Below, in pieces: positions 44,949-55,234 of a stretch of 64,000 bases of DNA. The stretch comes from Entomomonas moraniae (GTDB lineage Bacteria; Pseudomonadota; Gammaproteobacteria; Pseudomonadales; Pseudomonadaceae). The position numbers and the translations under genes are program-made. The notes beneath the pieces are model-generated. The model did not search any database, had not been told where the DNA came from, and was given only the letters and a program-made list of their open reading frames with translations. Where the stretch lies: contig NZ_CP029822.1 in the NCBI RefSeq assembly GCF_003991975.1, forward strand, positions 248,001 through 312,000, read 5' to 3'. Positions within the stretch are counted from its first letter, which is position 1, and each line of letters starts with the position of its first letter.

Positions 44949-45184
44949 GATAGTGTTTTTCCTTAGTAAAAGGAGAAACTCTAATTGACCTTACAATAAT
45001 TGTCAACGGACTACTTTTTTGTTGTCTTTTCTGTGTATAGCATTCGTATTCTTTAGAATTAGGCGATCTAATTAAATGGGTTTAGGAGGCGATGGCTTTA
45101 ATTAAATGAGCTTACTATGATCTAATGCATGAAAATGTCATGTAATTTAAGATTAAAAATAAAGGTCATGGGTAATCTAAAAAT

Positions 45185-45238
45185 GGCTTTGTCGTATAAG
45201 TAGGGAGGAAGCCCAATTTTGATTTATACAACAAAGCC
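45185..45238. mobile_element. 54-bp inverted-repeat element resembling IS903-type ends
   Basis: GGCTTTGTCGTATAA at the left faces TTATACAACAAAGCC at the right (one mismatch), with about 24 bp between. The right end read inwards, GGCTTTGTTGTATAAATC, looks like the terminal repeats of IS903-group IS5-family elements, as I recall them. No target duplication is seen. It could be a collapsed IS or MITE; it also lies 26 bp after the lysE-type gene and could serve as its terminator hairpin. The rest of 44949-45264 shows no gene. Confidence 0.5.
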
Positions 45239-45264
45239 ATAGCGTGATGAGAAATAGTTGAATA

Positions 45265-45879
45265 TTACAAAATAGTTTTTAATAATTGAACGAGTAAACT
45301 TAACCCAAAGCCAATGAATGCTAATCCACAAATAAAATTAATTGCACGTAAGTGTTTTTGATACCACTTAGCAATTTTCTCAGTGGAAAATAAGCGTGCA
45401 ACTAAATAAAACCAAATAAGGCTTTCGATGAGAACAATGACAAACATTAAAATAATGGTTTGATGGCTGGAGTGGGCTACAGCCACTGAAAAAATACTTC
45501 CAAAATAAGCGAGGGCTTTGGGATTAGCAAGATTTGTCATCAGTCCTTTTAGAAAGAAATGATTTTGTTGGTGGTTTGGAGTAATAATGAGTTGATAGGT
45601 TTTAAAAGAGGATTTTACTGAAAGTATACCTAACCAGAAGAGGTATCCACCTCCTAATAGTAATAGTAGTTGATAGACTATAGGTACTCGATCAATAATA
45701 AAGCTTAAACCACTAATTGCTAATAGCTCCCAAATAGCAATCGCTGAACAGACACCAGCAATAGCAACTAGTGTTTGTTTTCTTGTGTGATTAACAGCTG
45801 TTTGTGAAATAAAAACAAAATCAGGTCCCGGACTGGCTAAAGCTAATAAATGTATTAAAAAAATCGAAAAAAGCGACAC
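45265..45879 (-). CDS. LysE/RhtB-family amino-acid exporter
   Basis: 204 residues with six hydrophobic segments. ALASPGPDFVFISQ is the family's N-terminal signature, and GLMTNLANPKALAYFGSIF the central one. These inner-membrane proteins export amino acids or related metabolites; the substrate cannot be read from sequence. Single gene between the DUF1152 gene (75 bp) and the inverted-repeat element. Confidence 0.9.
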   Translation of the reverse strand: MSLFSIFLIHLLALASPGPDFVFISQTAVNHTRKQTLVAIAGVCSAIAIWELLAISGLSFIIDRVPIVYQLLLLLGGGYLFWLGILSVKSSFKTYQLIITPNHQQNHFFLKGLMTNLANPKALAYFGSIFSVAVAHSSHQTIILMFVIVLIESLIWFYLVARLFSTEKIAKWYQKHLRAINFICGLAFIGFGLSLLVQLLKTIL

Positions 45880-45954
45880 GATAAAAATCCATTATAAAAG
45901 AATTATTTTAGCAGTGTTTATAGGGCACACCAATATTTTTATCGGTACATTAAT

Positions 45955-46905
45955 TTATAAAGGAATAGGTTGATTGTGACGAAATTGCCCATTCTTATAA
46001 ATTTTATGGCGTTGAATTGCTGTTTTTACATCTTGAATAGACAACGTATTTTCTAGAAGGCTAGCAAACTCCATGCGTTGTGTAATTGTTTCGAGTTTAA
46101 ACGTCCAGTAAAGTGGCATCAATGGATTAATAAAGAGTTCTGATCCTTCCGTTCTTTGGGTGGCGTGAATATCCCCGAAATCACCCGACATTGCACCAGC
46201 AATCGAGTTATTCACAATACTAGGGTAATGAGAGTGTTGATGAATATATTGGGTAAGCGCTAAGTACTCTTTACCCTCTGGCATTTCTTTAGTTAATGAG
46301 AAAGCGCCTAAATATCCCCCATCATGAATAAGTGTAGCGACATTTTCTAAGAAATTATAATGATTTACACCATGGAAGTGATCGATACCAAAGCCAATGG
46401 CCGCAATGTATTTGTTTTTTGCATTGCTTTTGACAGCTGCTATCATAGAGTTGGCATCCTCTACAATTGTTCCCATTGTTTGTTCATCACCAAAAATGAC
46501 GCTGTCTGTCCCACCATCAACCAATAATACGGTATCAAGCTGGTATTGTTCGATTAAATAATTATAAGCCTGCCTTAATGGTTGTACGCCTAACTCATAA
46601 TCAAAAGCGTAAATGGACGTGTCGATCTTTAAATGATTCCATAACCATTGGCAAATAAGATTCTCAGGAAAGTAATTTAACATTTCACAGTCTTTGGTTA
46701 TTTTATAAGTGCCATCAAAGACTTTCTCTGCTCCTGATCGAGGAAGTTCAGTAAAGGAAAAGTTAGCGAGAACAACCTCTTTGCCCAGTGTTTTTGTAAG
46801 GTATAAATATAAAGGAATTCCATGCGTGATATCATAACCACCACCAGCCCCTGCAATTAAAAAGCGTTCTCCTTTTGCAAGCTCATTAAAAAAAGGAATC
46901 TGCAT
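45955..46905 (-). CDS. DUF1152 family protein
   Basis: 316 residues. FLIAGAGGGYDITHGIPLYL near the start is a glycine-rich motif typical of DUF1152 proteins, and LLVDGGTDSVIFGDE is the second signature. No signal or membrane segment, so probably cytosolic. The function of the family is not established. A good ribosome site (AAGGAG) precedes the ATG. Divergent from yfhM. Confidence 0.8.
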   Translation of the reverse strand: MQIPFFNELAKGERFLIAGAGGGYDITHGIPLYLYLTKTLGKEVVLANFSFTELPRSGAEKVFDGTYKITKDCEMLNYFPENLICQWLWNHLKIDTSIYAFDYELGVQPLRQAYNYLIEQYQLDTVLLVDGGTDSVIFGDEQTMGTIVEDANSMIAAVKSNAKNKYIAAIGFGIDHFHGVNHYNFLENVATLIHDGGYLGAFSLTKEMPEGKEYLALTQYIHQHSHYPSIVNNSIAGAMSGDFGDIHATQRTEGSELFINPLMPLYWTFKLETITQRMEFASLLENTLSIQDVKTAIQRHKIYKNGQFRHNQPIPL

Positions 46906-47066
46906 TTTTTCTCCTTATTGATTATGACAAGTGTGAAAACCGTATTATTATGAAAAATATTAACGGGGTATCAGGTTATGTTATGGCTAATTTAATACTT
47001 ATACGATAAGATTACAAACTAAACTGTTGTTTGTATTTTTGTTGTTTTACTTTATGGAAGATAAGT

Positions 47067-50000
47067 ATGTTGGACATATTCAAGACTAAACAGTCGTTGT
47101 TGGCTTTACCTCTCGCGATGTCATTGGTTTTTGGTGTTGTATCTGAAAACATGACGATGACCCAAGCAGCAACTGCTAAAGCTAGCTTGGATGAAGCTAC
47201 CTTAGCAGAACGTTATGCAGGTAAGGAACTAAAAGTAGTAGATGTATCTGAGATACAAGTCAACGGAGCCAGCACTTTATCTGTTACCTTCTCTGTGCCT
47301 CTGAAATCGGGGCAAGCATTTAATGATAAGTTGCATCTAGTAGACGCTAAATCAGGGAAAGTGGATGGCGCTTGGGTGCTTTCAGATAATCAATTAGAGT
47401 TAACGTTTAATAGTTTAGAGCCTAATCGCAAACTTGTTTTAACAATTGATTCAGGTCTACGTGGTGTGAATGGCAGAAGTTTGCCAATAGAGCATGTCTC
47501 TCGTTTAACCACTAAAAACTTACAACCAATGATCAATTTTGCAAGTCGTGGCTCGCTATTTCCTGTGCGTTTAGCTGAAGGTCTACCTGTACTGACATTA
47601 AATGTTGACCAAGCAACCGTAGAGTTTTTTAAAGTACAAGATAACAAGCTACCACAGTTTCTTTCTGAGTGGGGGCGTGGTGGTTCATTACGGTATTGGC
47701 AAGCGACTGACTTATTGAAAATGGCCGACTTAGTTTATACCGGTGGTTTTAAGCTAGAAGCAGAAAAAAATCGCCGTGAAACGGTCATGTTACCCATTGC
47801 AAATATTCAACAATTAAAACAACCCGGTGTTTATTTCGCCGTATTACGTCAATCAGGCTCTTACGATTACAGTAATGCTGCAACAGTTTTTACGATCTCC
47901 GATATAGGCGTATCTGCACACCGTTACAAAGCTAACGATAATTTAACGGTTTTTACTCAGTCATTAGACACTGGGACGCCAATTATTGGCGCTGATATTA
48001 AGCTATTGGATGAAAAAGGCAATGTGATTGCCAATGTTTCAACCAATACCAAAGGTTATGCGGAAATTGAGCATGCAGACAAGGTCAGTGTTGTTTTAGC
48101 AAACCATGATGGTCAAACCACGATGCTACGCTTAAATACATCAGCATTGGATATGTCGGAATTCACAGTAGCAGGCCCAGAAGAGGCGATCAACCAGCTT
48201 TTTATTTTTGGCCCTCGTGATTTATATCGCCCAGGCGAAACGGTTTTATTCAATGCGCTATTGCGTGACAAAGACGGTAAGCAAATAGCGAAAACCCCCG
48301 TTAATGTCGATGTACGTAGCCCAGATGGAAAGATTTTCCGTAGTTTTGTATGGAAAACCAATGACCAAGGGTTCTATCAGTATAAATTACCTATCCCAAG
48401 TGATGCAGCTACTGGACGTTGGTCTTTTTTAGTGACGGTGGCAGGTAAAAAACTACAAGATTACCATTTCAATATAGAAGATTTCTTACCTGAGCGTCTA
48501 GCACTTGAGTTAAAAGCACAAGAAGAACCACTATCACCCACTGACACTATGTATGTAGGTGTCGATGGTCGTTATCTTTATGGTGCGCCTGCGGCAGGTA
48601 ATTCATTAAGCGGTCAAATTTATGTCAGAGCCGCTCGCGAACCCATAGCAAAGTTACCCGGTTACTTGTTTGGTAATATCAATGAGAAATATTTAAGCCA
48701 AAACATTGATTTTACTGAGTTTAATCTTGACGGTGAGGGCAAGGGAACGATTAAACTGGATAGTCAATGGAAAGAGGTAAAATCCCCATTACAACTCATT
48801 GTCCAAGCGAGTTTGCAAGAAACAGGTGGTCGTCCTATTGTTCGTCGTGTGATCCAACCCGTATGGCCTGCAAGTGAGTTAGTCGGTATTCGCCCTTTAT
48901 TTAAAGATAAAGAAGTGGATGAGGGCAGTAATGTCGAGTTTGAAGTGGTTTTAGCTAATTACCAAGGGGATAAATTAGCCGCCAAAAACCTCAAAGTACG
49001 CTTAATTCATGAGCGTCGTGATTATTATTGGTATTATTCTGAAGATAATGGTTGGAATAGCAATTTTAATCAAAAAGATTTGGTGATGGATGAACAAACA
49101 ATCAATATCACTAAAGGTACAACGGCTAAACTAACCTATCCTGTGGAGTGGGGGTACTATCGTTTAGAAGTAGAAAACCCTGCTACAGGGCTTATTACAA
49201 GCCAGCAGTTCCGTGCAGGTTATTGGTGGCAAGAAAATACCGCTGATGGTGGTGCTGTTCGTCCTGACCAAGTAAAAATGGTGATGGATAAACCAGCCTA
49301 TAAGGTGGGTGATAAAGCAAAAATTACCGTTACTCCTCCAGCCGCTGGTAGTGGTTATCTAATGGTTGAGTCTTCTGATGGTTTGCTATGGTGGCAAGCG
49401 ATAGAAGTTCCTGCAACAGGTAAAACCTTTGAAATTCCTATTCCTGCCGATGGGCAATGGAAGCGCCATGATTTATATATCTCTACCTTGGTGGTTCGTC
49501 CTGGCAGTCGTAAAGTAGGTGCAACTCCTAAGCGTGCTGTAGGTGTATTACATTTACCTTTAGATCGTTTAGAGCGTAAATTAAATCTTACCATTGAAGC
49601 ACCTGCGCGTGCGGCACCTTCAGAAAAATTAGTTGTAAAAATTAAAGCAACCGATAAAGACGGTCAACCCGTAAAAAATGCGAGCGTGCTGTTATCAGCT
49701 GTAGATGTGGGGATTTTAAATATTACCGAATATAAAACCCCAGACCCATTCGATGGCTTCTTTGGTCGTAAAGCTTATGGTGTTGACCAATTAGATGTTT
49801 ACGGACAACTCATTGAAACAGGGCAAGGACGTATTGCCAAACTTGCTTTCGGTGGTGATGCCATGAGCAAAGGGGGCAAAAAACCAGATACCAATGTGAT
49901 GATTGTTGCTTTGCAAAGTGAACCTGTTCGTGTTAACGACAAGGGCGAGGCAGAAGTGTCTTTTGCAATATCTGACTTTAATGGTGAATTAAGGCTCATG

Positions 50001-52007
50001 GGGCAAGTATGGGGTGATGAATCCTTTGGTATGAATGAGGCAAAAACAGTGATTGCAGCCCCTATTATTGCGGAGCTTTCAACACCTCGTTTCTTAGCTG
50101 GGGGTGACAGTGCTGTATTGGCTTTAGATGTAACCAACTTAACCGATAAACCTCAAACGTTAAAAGTTATGTTGGCGTCAGAAGGTCAAGTGAGTTTGGT
50201 CGATAATAAAGAGCAAACAATCACCGTGGCAAAAGATCAACGTCAAACGATTAAAGTGCAAGTTAAAGCAGGCGAGGGAATAGGCACAGGTAAAATTACC
50301 TTGGTTGTGTCAGGTATTTTACAAGGTGATAAACCGTTGCCTGACATCAAACGCGAGTGGAAGATTGGTACACGGCCTGCTTATCCTGCGGTGGTTGAAA
50401 CGTTCCAAGAGGTATTAGAAAATTCACCTTGGAATGCTCCTACAGGTACTATGGCTGCAACGATGTTGGATGGTAGAGAGGGGATGCTACAATTAACTGC
50501 TACGCCACCTTTAAACTTATCGAAGCAAATTCAGTATTTACGCGCTTATCCTTATGGCTGTGCAGAGCAAACAGTGAGTGGCTTGTATCCTTCATTGTAT
50601 GCGAATAATAATTTACTCGAAAAACTAGGGATTAAAACTAAACAAACGGATGAAGAACGCCGCGCGGCTATTGATACAGGCATAAGCCGTTTATTAGGTA
50701 TGCAACGCTACAACGGTGGTTTTGGTTTATGGAGCAGTGATAGTCGAGAAGAATATTGGTTAACAGCGTATGTGACGGATTATTTATTACGTGCCCGTGA
50801 GCGTGGTTTTTCTGTACCAAGCTCAAGCTTAGACAAAGCGATCAAGCGCTTACAGACCTATGTTCAAAATACCTCAGCGATTACACCTGACTATTCTGAT
50901 AGTGAAAAGGCAACTCGTTTTGCGACACAAGCGTATGCAGGTTATGTCTTAGCGCGCTCTCAGCAAGCGCCATTAGGTGCCTTACGTGCGTTGTATGATC
51001 GTCGTGGTGATGCCCCTTCTGGTTTATCCTTGGTGCAGTTATCTGCTGCGTTAAAACTAATGGGTGATAATACGCGTGCAGAGCAAGTACTGGCCGAAGG
51101 CTTGACTAAATCCCGTTATAAACCTACAAGATATTATTGGTGGATAGGTGATTACGGTAGCGATACACGTGATGATGCGTTGATATTAGCATTACTGCAA
51201 GAGCATGATATGACTTCTCAAAAAGTTATTGCTGATCGTATGTTTAAGTTAAGTAACCAGATTGCTAATCAACGTTGGTTATCAACGCAAGAGCGCAACT
51301 CTATTTTCTTAGCGGGTTATCGTACATTGTTATCTGCTAGCCAACCATGGACAGCTGATGTGGCAATCGCTGGTAAGCAATATACTTTGACGGATAAAAA
51401 TCCATCCATGAAGTTCAGCGATGAAGCAATGCGCCAAATCACAACACTGACAGTCACTAATAAAACACCAAGTGTGGTGCTCTACCAAACGCTAGATCTA
51501 TCTGGGTATCCGAAGGAAGCACCACAAGCCTCTAATACAGACGGCCTGTTTGTTACGAAGGAATATTTAAATTCAGATGGTAGCCCCCTTGATCTTAAAA
51601 ATGTTAAGAGTGGCGATTTAGTGATTGTGCGCATTAAGTTGAAAACTAAAGAGCGTATCAGTGATGCATTATTGGTTGATTTTTTACCTGCTGGGCTTGA
51701 GTTAGAAAATCAAAACTTAGCTAATTCTTCAGCGAGTTTAAACAATGCAGCGTCTACTATTAAAGATTCATTAAAATCAATGCAACAAGCACGGATTGAG
51801 CATCAAGAATTCCGTGATGACCGCTATGTATTGCAATTAGATCTCGGCTATAATTATTCTAATTTAGCGACAGAAATTGTTTACCTAGCACGTGCTGTCA
51901 CGCCGGGTGAGTATCTCATTCCGCAAGCCATTGTTGAATCAATGTATCGCCCAAATTGGCAAGCCAGTAGCAGTGCCCCTGGTGTGCTGGTTGTAAAACC
52001 TAAATAG
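47067..52007 (+). CDS. yfhM: Bacterial alpha-2-macroglobulin (YfhM/MagD type)
   Basis: 1646 residues from ATG 47067 (GGAAG 6 bp before), preferred over TTG 47031. It traps proteases with a thioester, here YGCAEQT (Cys1165), and is close to E. coli YfhM along its length (FGPRDLYRPGETV, AVRPDQVKM, ATPKRAVGVLHLPL, LPAGLELENQNLAN). The signal peptide (~1-35, LLALPLAMSLVFGVV) has no lipobox cysteine, whereas E. coli YfhM is a lipoprotein. This copy may be soluble in the periplasm. It is followed by a terminator and pbpC, its usual partner. Confidence 0.95.
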   Translation: MLDIFKTKQSLLALPLAMSLVFGVVSENMTMTQAATAKASLDEATLAERYAGKELKVVDVSEIQVNGASTLSVTFSVPLKSGQAFNDKLHLVDAKSGKVDGAWVLSDNQLELTFNSLEPNRKLVLTIDSGLRGVNGRSLPIEHVSRLTTKNLQPMINFASRGSLFPVRLAEGLPVLTLNVDQATVEFFKVQDNKLPQFLSEWGRGGSLRYWQATDLLKMADLVYTGGFKLEAEKNRRETVMLPIANIQQLKQPGVYFAVLRQSGSYDYSNAATVFTISDIGVSAHRYKANDNLTVFTQSLDTGTPIIGADIKLLDEKGNVIANVSTNTKGYAEIEHADKVSVVLANHDGQTTMLRLNTSALDMSEFTVAGPEEAINQLFIFGPRDLYRPGETVLFNALLRDKDGKQIAKTPVNVDVRSPDGKIFRSFVWKTNDQGFYQYKLPIPSDAATGRWSFLVTVAGKKLQDYHFNIEDFLPERLALELKAQEEPLSPTDTMYVGVDGRYLYGAPAAGNSLSGQIYVRAAREPIAKLPGYLFGNINEKYLSQNIDFTEFNLDGEGKGTIKLDSQWKEVKSPLQLIVQASLQETGGRPIVRRVIQPVWPASELVGIRPLFKDKEVDEGSNVEFEVVLANYQGDKLAAKNLKVRLIHERRDYYWYYSEDNGWNSNFNQKDLVMDEQTINITKGTTAKLTYPVEWGYYRLEVENPATGLITSQQFRAGYWWQENTADGGAVRPDQVKMVMDKPAYKVGDKAKITVTPPAAGSGYLMVESSDGLLWWQAIEVPATGKTFEIPIPADGQWKRHDLYISTLVVRPGSRKVGATPKRAVGVLHLPLDRLERKLNLTIEAPARAAPSEKLVVKIKATDKDGQPVKNASVLLSAVDVGILNITEYKTPDPFDGFFGRKAYGVDQLDVYGQLIETGQGRIAKLAFGGDAMSKGGKKPDTNVMIVALQSEPVRVNDKGEAEVSFAISDFNGELRLMGQVWGDESFGMNEAKTVIAAPIIAELSTPRFLAGGDSAVLALDVTNLTDKPQTLKVMLASEGQVSLVDNKEQTITVAKDQRQTIKVQVKAGEGIGTGKITLVVSGILQGDKPLPDIKREWKIGTRPAYPAVVETFQEVLENSPWNAPTGTMAATMLDGREGMLQLTATPPLNLSKQIQYLRAYPYGCAEQTVSGLYPSLYANNNLLEKLGIKTKQTDEERRAAIDTGISRLLGMQRYNGGFGLWSSDSREEYWLTAYVTDYLLRARERGFSVPSSSLDKAIKRLQTYVQNTSAITPDYSDSEKATRFATQAYAGYVLARSQQAPLGALRALYDRRGDAPSGLSLVQLSAALKLMGDNTRAEQVLAEGLTKSRYKPTRYYWWIGDYGSDTRDDALILALLQEHDMTSQKVIADRMFKLSNQIANQRWLSTQERNSIFLAGYRTLLSASQPWTADVAIAGKQYTLTDKNPSMKFSDEAMRQITTLTVTNKTPSVVLYQTLDLSGYPKEAPQASNTDGLFVTKEYLNSDGSPLDLKNVKSGDLVIVRIKLKTKERISDALLVDFLPAGLELENQNLANSSASLNNAASTIKDSLKSMQQARIEHQEFRDDRYVLQLDLGYNYSNLATEIVYLARAVTPGEYLIPQAIVESMYRPNWQASSSAPGVLVVKPK

Positions 52008-52023
52008 GTCAAAGCAATTCATT

Positions 52024-52052
52024 AAAAAGGCGTACACTGTACGCCTTTTATT
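52024..52052 (+). terminator. Terminator between yfhM and pbpC
   Basis: GGCGTAC/GTACGCC with a 3-nt loop, flanked by an A run before and TTTTATTTT after. It would reduce, not necessarily abolish, readthrough into pbpC, whose GTG lies 17 bp on. Confidence 0.8.
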
Positions 52053-52068
52053 TTGTAGGATAGTTAAG

Positions 52069-54408
52069 GTGTCAGTATTACGTTTTATTGGTCGACATTG
52101 GCGTATTTGGCTTTGTATTCCATTCTTTTTGTTAGTGCTGTTATGGGCAGTGGATAAGCTATACCCTTTGCCTTTACCTGATGATGGTGTCGCTCGCGTT
52201 GTTTTAGCAGAAGATGGCACCTTATTATGGCGTTTTGCTGATGAAGAGGGAGTATGGCGTTATCCGATTACTATCGATCAAGTTTCACCCGCCTACATTG
52301 AAGCCTTATTAACTTATGAAGATCGCTGGTTCTATGAACACCCTGGAGTTAACCCTGTAGCTTTAGCGCGTGCCTTTTGCCAAAACATTAGCCACGGTAA
52401 AATTATTTCAGGGGGTAGTACGATCTCAATGCAAGTGGCGCGCCTAATTGAACCTCACTCACGGACGTATTGGGGGAAATTAAGACAAGTGTTTCGTACC
52501 TTGCAATTAGAGTGGCATTTAAGCAAAGAGCAGATTTTAACACTTTATCTCAATCGTGCACCTTATGGTGGAACTATTGAGGGGATTGCTGCCGCCAGTT
52601 GGTCGTACTTAGGTAAACCCCCCGACCAACTCACCAAGGCAGAAGCAGCCTTGCTCGCTGTATTACCCCAAGCCCCTAGTCGTTTAAGGCCCGACCGCTA
52701 CCCTGAACGGGCAAAGCTTGCACGTGATAAAGTACTCGATCGATTAGCGGAGTTTGCTATTTGGCCTCAGTCGGAAGTTAATGAGATCAAAGAGGAGAAT
52801 ATTTTTCTTGCCGAGCGACAAGAACCACAAATGGCACCGTTATTAGCACGACGGTTATACAGCAAAAATCAACCGCCTGTCATTAAAACGACGATTAATG
52901 CCACCATGCAACGGCGACTAGAAGACCTATTAAAAAACTGGCAAGTTAAACTACCTGAGTATACCTCTGCTGCGATTTTAGTGGTTGATCATCAAACAAT
53001 GGAAGTTAAGGCTTACTTAGGTTCTATTGATATGAATGACAGTAAACGTTTCGGCCATGTCGATATGGTGTCATCTATTCGCTCTCCAGGTTCAACGCTC
53101 AAACCTTTTTTATACGCGCTGGCAATGGATGCTGGGTTGATACACTCTGAATCATTACTGCAAGATGTTCCAAGGCGTTATGGTGATTATAAACCCGGTA
53201 ACTTCTCTGCTGGCTTTATTGGTCCTGTCTCAGCCAGTGAGGCACTTTCAATGTCTTTAAACTTGCCGGTTGTACAATTATTAGAAAGTTACGGCCCCAA
53301 AAGATTTTATGGTGAGCTCAATGGTGCAGGAGTTAATTTAACATTGCCCACGATGACCACTCCAAACCTAGCCGTTATTTTGGGTGGGGTAGGGACAAAT
53401 CTAGAAAGCCTTGTATCAGGCTACAGTGCGTTTGCTCGTCATGGTAAAGTAGCACAGCTTCGTTTTACGCCTACAGCCCCCTTACAAGAAAAGCCGTTAT
53501 TATCTGATGGTTCCGCTTGGATTATTCGACGTATTCTATCAGGTCAAGCCGAGCCAGATCGCAACCCTCAAGCAGGGTTAGTACGCCGTAATAATTTAGC
53601 ATGGAAAACAGGAACGAGTTATGGCTTTCGAGATGCTTGGGCTATTGGGGTGGGGCCGCGTTATATCGTCGGTGTTTGGATTGGTCGCCCTGATGGAACA
53701 CCCGTGCCGGGGCAGTTTGGGCTAGCATCGGCAACTCCTCTATTATTGCAAACCCATGATTTGGTGATGAGTCAGGCACCCACTGCTGTTATGGGGGTTG
53801 ATGAAAATTTACAACCTAAGCGAGTCGGGGTTGCATCTATTTGTTGGCCATCGGGTCAACCATTGGCTAAGAAAGACCCTAATTGCCGAAAGGAGCGGTT
53901 TGCTTGGACGTTGGATGGTTTAACTCCGCCAACATTACAGGCAAGTGATCAACCTTTGGGAACGGGGATTGTTCAAACTATTTGGGTTAATAACCAAGGG
54001 TTACAAGTGGCCTCTGATTGTGTCGGAGCGATAAAAAAACGGATTGATTTGTGGCCGGCGGCACTTGAGCCATGGTTACAATATAAAGAGAGACGTACCA
54101 GACGTTTACCTAAAGAAGATAAGACCTGTCCACCCCTTTCATTGCCACAATCAGCGCCTTTATTTATTGTTGGAGTGCAAGAGGGGGATCGTTTAAGTTT
54201 ACCTGCAACTAATGCTGACCCATTAACCTTAACCTTTTCTTCCTTAGGGGGAGCAGGGAGTCGTTGGTGGTTTCTAAACGGTGAGTTGATTCAGGAAACA
54301 CAGCCTGACGAAGCGTTTAAGTGGACATTCAGAAAATCGGGAAAACAACAATTAGCACTATTAGATGAGTTAGGGCAGACAGTCACTATCGAGTTTTCTG
54401 TACAGTAA
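52069..54408 (+). CDS. pbpC: Penicillin-binding protein 1C
   Basis: A bifunctional class A PBP: glycosyltransferase domain (YEDRWFYEHPGVN, SGGSTISMQVARL, LYLNRAPYGG; residues ~75-240) and transpeptidase domain (SPGSTLKPF with catalytic Ser, SLN, WKTGTS; ~300-560), then the BiPBP_C domain. 779 residues, with one N-terminal membrane anchor (IWLCIPFFLLVLLWAV). The start is GTG. Its pairing with alpha-2-macroglobulin suggests damage repair of the wall when the protease trap acts. Confidence 0.96.
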   Translation: MSVLRFIGRHWRIWLCIPFFLLVLLWAVDKLYPLPLPDDGVARVVLAEDGTLLWRFADEEGVWRYPITIDQVSPAYIEALLTYEDRWFYEHPGVNPVALARAFCQNISHGKIISGGSTISMQVARLIEPHSRTYWGKLRQVFRTLQLEWHLSKEQILTLYLNRAPYGGTIEGIAAASWSYLGKPPDQLTKAEAALLAVLPQAPSRLRPDRYPERAKLARDKVLDRLAEFAIWPQSEVNEIKEENIFLAERQEPQMAPLLARRLYSKNQPPVIKTTINATMQRRLEDLLKNWQVKLPEYTSAAILVVDHQTMEVKAYLGSIDMNDSKRFGHVDMVSSIRSPGSTLKPFLYALAMDAGLIHSESLLQDVPRRYGDYKPGNFSAGFIGPVSASEALSMSLNLPVVQLLESYGPKRFYGELNGAGVNLTLPTMTTPNLAVILGGVGTNLESLVSGYSAFARHGKVAQLRFTPTAPLQEKPLLSDGSAWIIRRILSGQAEPDRNPQAGLVRRNNLAWKTGTSYGFRDAWAIGVGPRYIVGVWIGRPDGTPVPGQFGLASATPLLLQTHDLVMSQAPTAVMGVDENLQPKRVGVASICWPSGQPLAKKDPNCRKERFAWTLDGLTPPTLQASDQPLGTGIVQTIWVNNQGLQVASDCVGAIKKRIDLWPAALEPWLQYKERRTRRLPKEDKTCPPLSLPQSAPLFIVGVQEGDRLSLPATNADPLTLTFSSLGGAGSRWWFLNGELIQETQPDEAFKWTFRKSGKQQLALLDELGQTVTIEFSVQ

Positions 54409-54449
54409 ATGCTATACTTTAAATTAATTTAACTCATGATTTTGAAATT

Positions 54450-55199
54450 ATGGCAACATTTAGCGACGCGCTACGCAAGATACGAGTATTTTTTAGAAAG
54501 TGCTTTAAATACCTAGTGTTTTTACTGATTAGCCTAATGGTTATTTCGGTGTTGATGGTGCTTAGCTTACGTTGGATTAATCCCATCGGTACTGTGTTAA
54601 TGGTTGAACGTAAGGTTGAAAGTTGGCAGGCGAAGCAGCCTATTTCTATCAAACGCGAGTGGGCTGATTGGGATGATATTTCAGATTATTTGAAACTTGC
54701 AGTAATCGCTTCAGAAGATCAAAATTTTCCCACTCACCATGGTTTTGATTTTGATGCTATCCAACAAGCGCTACAGCATAATGCCAAGGGTGGACGTTTA
54801 CGTGGAGCCAGTACGATTAGCCAACAAGTGGCTAAAAATATTTTTTTATGGTCGGGACGTAGTTGGCTACGTAAAGGTGTTGAGGTTTGGTTTACGGCAT
54901 GGCTAGAGGTGCTGTGGAGTAAGGAGCGTGTGCTAGAGATTTATTTGAACAGTGCGGAGTGGGGTGACGGTATTTTTGGGGCAGAAGCGGCCGCTCGGTA
55001 TTATTTTCATGTACCTGCCAAAAATTTGACCAAAGAGCAGGCCAGTTTATTAGCGGCTGTTTTGCCTAATCCTCGTAATTGGAACCCTGCCAAACCAACG
55101 ACTTATATTCGATCACGGGCTGCTTTTATTCGGCAACAAATGGATAATTTAGGTGGTATTGGTTTCTTGAAAAAACTAGAGTGTAGTGGCTGTAAGTAA
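54450..55199 (+). CDS. mtgA: Monofunctional peptidoglycan glycosyltransferase
   Basis: MtgA polymerises lipid II into glycan strands at the inner membrane. 249 residues (E. coli 242), one N-terminal membrane segment (residues ~22-42), and GT51 motifs IASEDQNFPTHHGFD (catalytic Glu), GASTISQQVAKN and LYLNSAEWGDG-like IYLNSAEWG. It lies 41 bp after pbpC on the same strand. Its stop codon begins a terminator hairpin. Confidence 0.95.
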   Translation: MATFSDALRKIRVFFRKCFKYLVFLLISLMVISVLMVLSLRWINPIGTVLMVERKVESWQAKQPISIKREWADWDDISDYLKLAVIASEDQNFPTHHGFDFDAIQQALQHNAKGGRLRGASTISQQVAKNIFLWSGRSWLRKGVEVWFTAWLEVLWSKERVLEIYLNSAEWGDGIFGAEAAARYYFHVPAKNLTKEQASLLAAVLPNPRNWNPAKPTTYIRSRAAFIRQQMDNLGGIGFLKKLECSGCK

Positions 55200-55226
55200 T
55201 ATCCCCTAGCTTAAGGTAGGGGATAT
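55199..55226. terminator. Hairpin between convergent mtgA and MFS gene
   Basis: ATATCCCCTA and its exact complement TAGGGGATAT flank an 8-nt loop, starting in the mtgA stop codon and ending 8 bp before the MFS gene stop. T-rich tail is short. Probable bidirectional terminator. Confidence 0.65.
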
Positions 55227-55234
55227 TGTTGTGC

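Noticed and set aside
47031-47066. Upstream TTG start for the alpha-2-macroglobulin gene
   Set aside because: No ribosome site, and it would put a Cys-rich stretch before the signal peptide; ATG 47067 has GGAAG at proper spacing.
52024-52068. yfhM and pbpC as one strictly coupled operon
   Set aside because: A good intrinsic terminator lies between them, so separate or reduced pbpC transcription is more likely than simple coupling.
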